Shown one piece after another: positions 1 through 5,021 of a stretch of DNA of 10,078 nucleotides; position 1 is the stretch's first letter, and each line of letters starts with the position of its first letter. The translations under genes were made by a program, and so were the position numbers. Source of the DNA: Betaproteobacteria bacterium (GTDB lineage Bacteria; Pseudomonadota; Gammaproteobacteria; Burkholderiales; Sulfuriferulaceae); contig DMQT01000229.1 in assembly GCA_003455595.1 (NCBI GenBank), forward strand, positions 1-10,078, read 5' to 3'. The notes under the pieces are model-generated. The model saw only the letters and a program-made list of their open reading frames with translations, ran no database searches and was not told the origin of the DNA.

Positions 1-68
1 TGCGGCACGATCTTGATCGGGATGCGCGCGGTTTTGGCCTCGCCCTTGTGCAGTTTGATGTCAGCCAT
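1..68 (-). CDS. lipA: Lipoyl synthase LipA, N-terminal fragment (runs off the left edge)
   Basis: Only the first 22 codons are present, starting at the ATG whose complement is at 66-68. They read MADIKLHKGEAKTARIPIKI followed by VP. The KTARIPIKIVP stretch matches the start of proteobacterial lipoyl synthases, in which a short variable leader is followed by a K-[TM]-A-[RL]-I-P-[IV]-K block. LipA is a cytosolic radical-SAM enzyme with two iron-sulfur clusters that inserts two sulfur atoms into protein-bound octanoyl groups to make lipoyl cofactors. The catalytic cysteines lie outside the window, so identity rests on this short N-terminus and on the lipB gene nearby on the same strand. A GAG nine or so bases upstream is the only weak ribosome binding signal. 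The 50-bp gap upstream can fold into an imperfect hairpin. Confidence 0.8.
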   Translation of the reverse strand, partial: MADIKLHKGEAKTARIPIKIVP

Positions 69-113
69 GAAGTGTCTCGTTTAGTCAGTACGCCATTGTA
101 CCCGACTCACTTC
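69..113 (-). promoter_or_regulatory. Imperfect stem-loop in the lipA leader
   Basis: On the minus strand the gap between the cytochrome stop codon and the lipA ATG contains nested complementary arms. GAAGTG (108-113) pairs with CACTTC (69-74), AGTC... pairs with GACT (104-107 with 83-86), and GTAC pairs with GTAC (98-101 with 88-91), around a six-base loop at 92-97. The lower arm ends at the base just before the lipA start codon, so the fold could affect access to the start. There is an eight-base internal loop at 75-82 and no U-tract, so it is not a terminator. The pairing is seen directly; any function is inference and it may be chance. Confidence 0.3.
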
Positions 114-118
114 AACAC

Positions 119-664
119 TCAGTCTACGCGCTTGTACCCGTCGACCATGGCGCGCGCGAGGTTCTGGCGCTGGCGCAGGCTGGCGTACAGCACGCCGAAC
201 AGGTGCAGGGCAATCCATGCCAGCATGCCGTTAATCAGCGGCGTATGCAGATCCGACATGGTGTCGTCGCCCCAATAGGCATCGGTGGTGAGCAGATGGC
301 CGGTCAGCGCGATGCCGGCCAGCGTCAGCAACATCAGCACGATCATCAAGGCGCCGAGCGGGTTATAGGTCAGCGAATAGCCCTCGTCGCGGCGCATCAT
401 CTGGCGCAGGTAGCGCGGCAACGAGCGCACGCTGTTGAATAGCATGGCGAAGCGCGCATTGCGGCTGCCGAGCAGACCCCAAACCAGCCGCAATGCCAGC
501 AACACCGCCAGGCCGTAGCCCAGCCATTGGTGCAGGTCGCGGTTGCTGTCGGCCAGCAGGTAGGCAAGACTGAAGCTCAGTACCATCAGCCAGTGAAACA
601 GGCGCACCGGCAGGTCGATGGCCTTGACCCGCCGCGTCGGCGCAGGCGGGTGGCTGCGTATCAT
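119..664 (-). CDS. Cytochrome b561-family membrane haem protein (181 aa)
   Basis: A four-helix membrane protein of the bacterial cytochrome b561 / hydrogenase cytochrome-b superfamily, expected to bind b-type haem and pass electrons across the inner membrane between the quinone pool and a periplasmic or membrane partner. Hydrophobic segments lie at about residues 21-38, 47-65, 104-124 and 145-162. Candidate haem-ligand histidines are H24 (in LFHWLM), H45 (in DLHQWLGY), H123 or H140, and H154 (in ALHLFG). The N-terminal pattern DLPVRLFHW is typical of the family. The ATG at 662-664 is the only sensible start, but no Shine-Dalgarno is visible before it. It begins 23 bp after the PepSY gene, so translation may depend on that gene. 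The electron partner is unknown and no cytochrome c is present here. Members often sit beside PepSY or dihaem cytochrome c genes, which fits this context. Confidence 0.85.
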   Translation of the reverse strand: MIRSHPPAPTRRVKAIDLPVRLFHWLMVLSFSLAYLLADSNRDLHQWLGYGLAVLLALRLVWGLLGSRNARFAMLFNSVRSLPRYLRQMMRRDEGYSLTYNPLGALMIVLMLLTLAGIALTGHLLTTDAYWGDDTMSDLHTPLINGMLAWIALHLFGVLYASLRQRQNLARAMVDGYKRVD

Positions 665-687
665 GCGGGGCTGCGCGGGAGGCCGGA

Positions 688-957
688 TTACTCGCGTTCC
701 TGTTTGACGATTTTGCCGTCAACCGGATTGAAGTAAATTTCGACCTTTTTACCCTGCTGGTCACGACCGTAGATCTCATAACAATGGCCGCTGGTGGTCT
801 TGAATTTTTTGATGCTGTAGGTTTTGGCAAGCTCGGCCTCAAACGCCTTGGCATCCTGCCATTTTGTTTTTGGCTCGGTCGTGCATTGCGGCCCGGCCCA
901 CGCTTGACTGGTGAGCGTCAGACCGGCGATGGCGAACAAATAAGCGGTTTTACGCAT
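688..957 (-). CDS. Secreted PepSY-domain protein (89 aa)
   Basis: A small periplasmic protein of the PepSY type, most like the short PepSY_2 family. Residues 1-21 form a signal peptide (MRKTAYLFAIAGLTLTSQAW then A), with likely cleavage at AWA|GP. The mature part of about 68 residues holds a single PepSY unit: a helical region near 33-47, then the strand pattern CYEIYGRDQQGKKVEIYFNP and VDGKIV at 59-84. Two cysteines, C25 and C59, could form a disulfide. The exact role of such stand-alone PepSY proteins is not established; they recur beside membrane cytochromes and iron-uptake genes. I chose the ATG at 955-957 over an in-frame GTG at 970-972, because GGAAA (966-970) lies eight bases before the ATG and the signal peptide then starts normally. 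It is the first gene of a two-gene unit with the b561 cytochrome and has a promoter-like sequence just upstream. Confidence 0.82.
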   Translation of the reverse strand: MRKTAYLFAIAGLTLTSQAWAGPQCTTEPKTKWQDAKAFEAELAKTYSIKKFKTTSGHCYEIYGRDQQGKKVEIYFNPVDGKIVKQERE

Positions 958-965
958 GATGTTGG

Positions 966-970
966 TTTCC
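966..970 (-). promoter_or_regulatory. Ribosome binding site deciding the PepSY start
   Basis: GGAAA on the minus strand lies eight bases before the ATG at 957. It overlaps the alternative upstream GTG codon (970-972), so it argues for the ATG as the true start. Confidence 0.5.
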
Positions 971-991
971 ACACTGAAGAATTAAGCTTGA

Positions 992-1020
992 ATAGTAACA
1001 AGAACTATTATCATCTTCAA
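992..1020 (-). promoter_or_regulatory. Candidate sigma70 promoter of the PepSY-cytochrome b unit
   Basis: Minus strand: TTGAAG at 1015-1020 (4 of 6 to TTGACA), a 17-base spacer at 998-1014, then TACTAT at 992-997 (4 of 6 to TATAAT). The spacing is ideal. The local sequence is AT-rich, unlike the surrounding coding DNA. A start near 985 would leave a leader of about 27 bases with the GGAAA ribosome binding site. The promoter begins about ten bases past the lipB stop codon, so the two-gene unit could be expressed apart from the upstream cell-wall and lipoate genes. Predicted from sequence only. Confidence 0.5.
1000..1018 (-). promoter_or_regulatory. Fur-box-like operator inside the promoter
   Basis: Minus-strand 19-mer GAAGATGATAATAGTTCTT matches the classical Fur box (GATAATGATAATCATTATC) at 13 of 19 positions, with an intact TGATAAT half-site and a degenerate second half. 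It covers the end of the -35 element and most of the 17-base spacer, the position expected for a repressor that blocks RNA polymerase. Iron control is plausible for a haem protein and a PepSY protein. This is inference: one half-site is weak and AT-rich promoter DNA matches Fur boxes easily. Confidence 0.4.
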
Positions 1021-1023
1021 GTG

Positions 1024-1069
1024 AAAAAAATCAGTCCAGTGCTGCACTCAGGCGCTGGCTTAGCGCCTG
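1024..1069 (-). terminator. Possible weak terminator at the end of lipB
   Basis: In the last codons of lipB the minus strand contains a perfect 8-bp inverted repeat, CAGGCGCT / AGCGCCTG, with a 5-base loop (1049-1069). A run of seven T lies directly after the lipB stop codon (1024-1030). The repeat and the T-run are 18 bases apart, with a second small dyad (AGTG-CAG-CACT) between them. A standard intrinsic terminator has the U-tract directly after the stem, so this is at best partial or atypical. It would nevertheless separate the upstream run from the PepSY-cytochrome unit, which has its own promoter-like sequence. Confidence 0.3.
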
Positions 1070-1636
1070 TTCCAGTTCGCCCAGGCTGGCGGTGATGCCC
1101 AGGTCACGCGTCTGCGTCACGGCCAGCCCCGCGTAACCGCAGGGGTTGATCAACCCAAACGGCGTCAAATCCATCTCCACATTCAGGGCCAGGCCATGAT
1201 AGCTGCAGCCGTGCTTGATGCGCAATCCAAGCGCAGCGATTTTCGCGGCTTGCACATAGACGCCGGGCGCATCGGCGCGGCGTTGCGCAACGACACCCAA
1301 CGTATCGAGCAGGTCGATCACCGCCTGCTCCATGCGACTGACCAGTTCGCGCACGCTGAGATTGCGCCGCTTCAGGTCGATCAGCAGATACACCACCAGC
1401 TGGCCGGGCGCATGGTAGGTAATCTGGCCGCCCCGGTCGATGTTGAGCAGCGGTATGTCGCTGTGATGCAGCAGGTGCTCGGTCTTGCCCGCCTGCCCCA
1501 GGGTGAAGATGGGCGGGTGTTGCAGCAGCCAGATTTCGTCCGGCGTGGCGGCGTCGCGCTGCGCGGTGAAAGCCTGCATGGCGCGCCAGGTCGGCTCATA
1601 CACCACCAGCCCAAGGCTGCGTATCAGCGGCGCCAC
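1031..1636 (-). CDS. lipB: Octanoyltransferase LipB (201 aa)
   Basis: Transfers octanoate from octanoyl-ACP to the lipoyl domains of 2-oxoacid dehydrogenase E2 subunits and GcvH, giving the substrate for LipA; acts in the cytosol. The sequence aligns along its full length with Escherichia coli LipB. It shows [17 protein letters not shown] at about 67-83, RADAPGVYV at 120-128, the catalytic lysine K132 in [20 protein letters not shown] at 145-153, and the acyl-thioester cysteine C166 in INPCGYAG. The start is a GTG (complement at 1634-1636), four bases after the ybeD stop codon, with no strong Shine-Dalgarno, so expression probably depends on coupling to ybeD. The next methionine, residue 20, would delete conserved N-terminal sequence ([10 protein letters not shown]). 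Its position after dacA-ybeD matches the E. coli order. Confidence 0.97.
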   Translation of the reverse strand: MAPLIRSLGLVVYEPTWRAMQAFTAQRDAATPDEIWLLQHPPIFTLGQAGKTEHLLHHSDIPLLNIDRGGQITYHAPGQLVVYLLIDLKRRNLSVRELVSRMEQAVIDLLDTLGVVAQRRADAPGVYVQAAKIAALGLRIKHGCSYHGLALNVEMDLTPFGLINPCGYAGLAVTQTRDLGITASLGELEQALSQRLSAALD

Positions 1637-1640
1637 CGGC

Positions 1641-1907
1641 TTACAGCACCAGCTTGACCATCGGGTGGCCGGTCAGCGCGAGGTAGAGATTGTCGAGCTG
1701 CTCACGCGAGGTGGCGCGCACGGTGCAGGTCAGGCTGGTGTAGTTGCCACCACTGCTAGGACGGATTTCCATACACGCCAGGTCGAAATCCGGCGCGTGC
1801 TGCAACACTACCGCGCCGATAATCTCGACAAATTCCGGATGCGTGGCACCCATGATTTTGATCGGAAAATCACTCGGGTATTCAATCAGGCTGTCTTCAG
1901 GATTCAT
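1641..1907 (-). CDS. ybeD: DUF493 family protein YbeD (88 aa)
   Basis: A small cytosolic protein of the DUF493/YbeD family, with an ACT-like alpha-beta fold known from the E. coli structure. Conserved features are [11 protein letters not shown] at 10-20, a helix ending QHAPDFD, the strand segment [19 protein letters not shown] at 49-67, and a C-terminal MVKLVL matching E. coli VRMVL. Length is usual (E. coli 87). Function is not firmly established; the constant position between dacA and lipB suggests a link to lipoate metabolism, but that is inference. The ATG at 1905-1907 is chosen because AGGAG (1914-1918) lies six bases upstream. A longer in-frame reading to 1976 only translates the dacA tail. 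Confidence 0.93.
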   Translation of the reverse strand: MNPEDSLIEYPSDFPIKIMGATHPEFVEIIGAVVLQHAPDFDLACMEIRPSSGGNYTSLTCTVRATSREQLDNLYLALTGHPMVKLVL

Positions 1908-1913
1908 CTTGCG

Positions 1914-1920
1914 CTCCTTA
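1914..1920 (-). promoter_or_regulatory. ybeD ribosome binding site merged with the dacA stop codon
   Basis: The minus strand reads TAAGGAG: the dacA TAA stop (1918-1920) runs straight into a strong Shine-Dalgarno six bases before the ybeD ATG. Ribosomes finishing dacA are therefore placed to reinitiate on ybeD. This also fixes the ybeD start. Confidence 0.75.
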
Positions 1921-3048
1921 CTTGAACCACAGCAGCAGGCTATCCCAAGCGCGGCCGAAGATATTGGCAATGCCAACGCTGTCCAGCGCCAGCACCGGGT
2001 ATTGGCCTAGCGGCTTGCCGTTGAGTGTAAGCGCCACAGTGCCGACCTGCTGGCCCACGACCAGCGGTGCCAGCAACGGCTGGCGCGTGGTGAGGGTAGC
2101 CTTGATGCCCTTGCCCTGGCCGCGCGGCAGGCTGATGTAGATGTCGCGGGTGAAACCGGCTTTGACGGTGCTGGACGATCCTTTCCAGACTTTCAGGCTG
2201 GTCACGGTCTGGTTTTTGCCATACAGCTTCACGGTATCGTAAAACTGGAAACCGTAATTGAGCAGGCGCTGGCTTTCCATCGCGCGCACCGAATCAGCGA
2301 CGGTGCCCAGCACCACCGACAGCAGGCGGCGATTGTCGCGCTTGCCCGAGGCGATCAGGCAGTAGCCTGCCGATTCGGTGTGGCCGGTTTTTATGCCATC
2401 GACGCTCGGATCGCTCCACAGCAGGCGGTTGCGGTTGGGCTGAGCGATGTTGTTGTAGCGGTATTCCTTGATCGAATAGAGCGGATAGAACTCGGGGAAA
2501 TCACGCACGATGGCCGCTGCCAGTCTGGCCAGATCGCGTGCCGTGGTGTAGTGCTGTGGATCCGGCAGGCCAGTGGCGTTGACGAAATGGCTGTTGGTCA
2601 TGCCGAGCCGCTGCGCTTGCTGGTTCATCATCACGGCAAAACCCGCCTCGCTGCCGCCCACCTGTTCAGCCAGCGCGATGGTGGCGTCGTTGCCGGATTG
2701 CACGATCATGCCGCGCAGCAGCTCATCCACCGTGACCGGCTTGTTGGGCTCGATAAACATGCGTGAACCTTCGGTTTTCCAGGCGTGTTCGGAAACCGGC
2801 ACGCTATCGGTGAGCTTGAGCCGCCCGGCGCGAATCGCAGCAAAGTCGAGGTAGGCGCTCATCAGTTTGGTCAGCGAGGCGGGTTCGATGCGCTGATCGG
2901 CATTTTTTTCCACCAGCACCTGGCCGCTCTGCACGTCCAGCAGCAACCAGGCCTTGGCAGCCAGCTCGGGTGGCGGCGCCATCGGCAGTTCCACCGCAGC
3001 GGCTACAAACGACACGCACAACAACATCAGGGCAACTAACTTTTTCAT
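1918..3048 (-). CDS. dacA: D-alanyl-D-alanine carboxypeptidase, PBP5/6 type (376 aa)
   Basis: A low-molecular-mass penicillin-binding protein that removes the terminal D-Ala from peptidoglycan pentapeptides in the periplasm, limiting cross-linking. With the ATG at 3046-3048 as residue 1, residues 1-18 (MKKLVALMLLCVSFVAAA) form a signal peptide. The three active-site motifs are S58-L-T-K61 (in PASLTKLMSAYLDF), S118-G-N120 and K220-T-G222 (in DGIKTGH). After the peptidase domain comes the beta-rich PBP5 C-terminal domain, ending in an amphipathic helix (GIANIFGRAWDSLLLWFK) typical of membrane anchoring. A GTG four codons upstream is also in frame, but the ATG has GGA five bases before it and a normal signal-peptide start. 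Length is usual for the family. It lies 36 bp after rlpA, the same order as in E. coli. Confidence 0.96.
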   Translation of the reverse strand: MKKLVALMLLCVSFVAAAVELPMAPPPELAAKAWLLLDVQSGQVLVEKNADQRIEPASLTKLMSAYLDFAAIRAGRLKLTDSVPVSEHAWKTEGSRMFIEPNKPVTVDELLRGMIVQSGNDATIALAEQVGGSEAGFAVMMNQQAQRLGMTNSHFVNATGLPDPQHYTTARDLARLAAAIVRDFPEFYPLYSIKEYRYNNIAQPNRNRLLWSDPSVDGIKTGHTESAGYCLIASGKRDNRRLLSVVLGTVADSVRAMESQRLLNYGFQFYDTVKLYGKNQTVTSLKVWKGSSSTVKAGFTRDIYISLPRGQGKGIKATLTTRQPLLAPLVVGQQVGTVALTLNGKPLGQYPVLALDSVGIANIFGRAWDSLLLWFK

Positions 3049-3084
3049 AAATCCATTCACATCTACAAGGGCAAGAATTGACGG

Positions 3085-3927
3085 TTAACGCTGCATGCGC
3101 ACCGGTTTGAGGTTCAGGCGTTTCTGTACTTCCTGCGCTGCCGCATCGGCGCTGGCGCTGTCGGCATACGGCCCGAGCGCCACGCGATACCTGTCATTTT
3201 GCGCCAGGATCACCAACGCCGAGCTATCCCGGTCGAGCCGGGTGGCAGCGCGTGCCAACTCTTTTTCGGCATTGGTGCGGCTGCTGAAACTAGCCAGTTG
3301 CAGATAGGTACCAGGGGTATCCGTGGGGTCGCGGTTTTGTGCGACGTCGTGTGCGGTGATGCCGACAACCTCAACCTGCCCGCTCCCACCCTGCACGATG
3401 CCGAGTTTGGCCGCTGCCGTGTATGACAGGTCGATGATGCGTTTACTGTGGAACGGCCCGCGATCGTTGATGCGCACCACCACCGATTTACCGCTGTCCA
3501 GCGACGTCACGCGGGCGTAGCTGGGGATCGGCAAGGTGGGATGTGCGGCGGTCATTGCGTACATGTCGTAAAGTTCGCCCGAGGCGGTTTTTTTGCCGTG
3601 AAACCGGCGCCCATACCACGATGCCAGCCCGGTGGCCTTGTATGGCTTGCCATTGACCTGCGGCGTGTATTCCTGCCCCAGTGCGGTATAGGTGCGATTG
3701 GCGTATTTATTCAGCGCCTCGGCCCTGGGCACCGCATCGGGTATCGCATCCAGATTGGGCGGCGGATTGGCACCCGGGCCGTCATCGAGATAATAGCCGC
3801 CCGGCTTGGCACTGCTTTGCTGGCTGGCAGCAGGGGCTTTGGCTGCGGGTGGGGTGCTGCGTTGCGGTTGCCCGGCACAGCCCGCCAGGGTCAGTACCGC
3901 AGCGATGAATAACAGTTGAATTTTCAT
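3085..3927 (-). CDS. rlpA: Septal ring lytic transglycosylase RlpA, lipoprotein (280 aa)
   Basis: A lipoprotein with a double-psi beta-barrel and a SPOR domain. Family members cleave glycan strands lacking stem peptides and localise to division sites. The signal ends in the lipobox LAGC, with lipidated C17; the following AGQ lacks an Asp at +2, fitting outer-membrane sorting. A low-complexity Pro/Ala/Ser linker covers about 20-45. The DPBB domain (about 97-190) carries GLASWYGRRFHGKKTASGE (100-118), AAHPTLP (127-133) and NDRGPF (154-159, with the conserved Asp). The SPOR domain covers about 204-279 (TYLQLASFSSRTNAE... YRVALGPY). The ATG overlaps the rodA TGA by four bases (ATGA), with no strong ribosome binding site, suggesting coupled translation. 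E. coli has the same mrdA-rodA-rlpA-dacA order. Confidence 0.95.
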   Translation of the reverse strand: MKIQLLFIAAVLTLAGCAGQPQRSTPPAAKAPAASQQSSAKPGGYYLDDGPGANPPPNLDAIPDAVPRAEALNKYANRTYTALGQEYTPQVNGKPYKATGLASWYGRRFHGKKTASGELYDMYAMTAAHPTLPIPSYARVTSLDSGKSVVVRINDRGPFHSKRIIDLSYTAAAKLGIVQGGSGQVEVVGITAHDVAQNRDPTDTPGTYLQLASFSSRTNAEKELARAATRLDRDSSALVILAQNDRYRVALGPYADSASADAAAQEVQKRLNLKPVRMQR

Positions 3928-5021
3928 GATTTAAGTAGTTTCCGGTGGGTTTTCACACTCATAAGGATGCCGAATCCCAGCATCACAGTAACCATCGCCG
4001 TGCCGCCGTAACTGACCAGCGGCAGCGGCACGCCGACCACCGGCAGAATGCCGCTCACCATGCCCATGTTGACGAAGGCGTAGGTGAAAAACGCCAGTGT
4101 CAGGCTGCCCGCCATGAGCCGGGCAAACAAGGTAGGCGCGCTGGCGGCGATCATCAGGCCGCGCGCGATAATGGCCAGGAATAAGGTCAGCAACAGCACA
4201 TTGCCCAGCAGGCCAAATTCCTCGCCAAACACCGCAAATACGAAATCAGTGGTGCGCTCCGGCAAAAAGTCGAGGTGCGTCTGCGTGCCATGCAGCCAGC
4301 CTTTGCCAAAGCTGCCGCCCGAGCCCATCGCGATGGTGGACTGGATGATGTGGTAGCCGGCGCCGAGCGGGTCCTGCGTCGGGTCGATCAAGGTGAGCAC
4401 GCGCTTTTGCTGGTAATCGTGCATGAAGTGCCACACCAGCGGCAAGCTGGCGCCAGCGACGACCGCCATCCCCAGCATGATACGCCAGGGTAGCCCGGCG
4501 AAAAACAGCACGTAAAAACCCGACGCCGAAATCAGCAGCGCGGTGCCCAGGTCTGGCTGCTTCGCCACCAGCGCCACCGGCACGATCAGCAACAGCGCGG
4601 CCACACCGTAATCCTTCAGCCGCAGCATGGCTTCATGGCGATGAAAATACCAGGCCAGCATCAGCGGCATGGCGATTTTCATGATCTCCGACGGCTGGAT
4701 GCGGGTGACGCCGAGATTGAGCCAGCGGCGTGAACCGTTGACCACTTCACCCACCGTGGCGACGCCGAGCAGCAACACCACCCCCACGGCGTACAGCGGC
4801 AACGCCAGACTCAGCAGGTATTGCGGCGGTATATTCGCCACCACCACCATCACGCTCAAGGCCACCAGCATGTTCAAACCGTGGCTCAGCAGGCGCGCAT
4901 CGCTTTGCCCCGATGCGCTGTATTGCACAAACAGGCTCATGCCCATCAGCGCCAGCAATAACAGCAATAAGGGCAGGTCGATATGCGCCAGCACCTGCAA
5001 GCTCCAGCGTTTAATCCGCAT
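3924..5021 (-). CDS. rodA: Peptidoglycan glycosyltransferase RodA (SEDS family, 365 aa)
   Basis: A multi-pass inner-membrane SEDS polymerase that joins lipid II into glycan strands for side-wall growth, paired with PBP2 (mrdA, immediately upstream). About ten hydrophobic segments are visible. Diagnostic motifs are NGSRRWLNLG (95-104), IQPSEIMKIA (108-117), KQPDLGTA (154-161), LDFLPERTTDFVFAVFGEE (250-268, with D259 the likely catalytic Asp by comparison with known SEDS proteins), and PVVGVPLPLVSYGGTA near 327-342. The ATG at 5019-5021 is chosen because AGGAG (5028-5032) sits six bases before it. Another ATG two codons upstream touches the Shine-Dalgarno and would have no spacing. The gene overlaps the end of mrdA by 11 bases and the start of rlpA by four. 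Confidence 0.96.
   Translation of the reverse strand: MRIKRWSLQVLAHIDLPLLLLLLALMGMSLFVQYSASGQSDARLLSHGLNMLVALSVMVVVANIPPQYLLSLALPLYAVGVVLLLGVATVGEVVNGSRRWLNLGVTRIQPSEIMKIAMPLMLAWYFHRHEAMLRLKDYGVAALLLIVPVALVAKQPDLGTALLISASGFYVLFFAGLPWRIMLGMAVVAGASLPLVWHFMHDYQQKRVLTLIDPTQDPLGAGYHIIQSTIAMGSGGSFGKGWLHGTQTHLDFLPERTTDFVFAVFGEEFGLLGNVLLLTLFLAIIARGLMIAASAPTLFARLMAGSLTLAFFTYAFVNMGMVSGILPVVGVPLPLVSYGGTAMVTVMLGFGILMSVKTHRKLLKS

Noticed and set aside
363..854. A 163-codon minus-strand frame spanning the PepSY and cytochrome genes
   Set aside because: It is an out-of-frame reading across two genes with clear signal-peptide and haem-protein features; its composition is shadow-like.
1908..1976. N-terminal extension of ybeD into dacA
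   Set aside because: The strong AGGAG six bases before the ATG at 1907 and the family length favour the short form.
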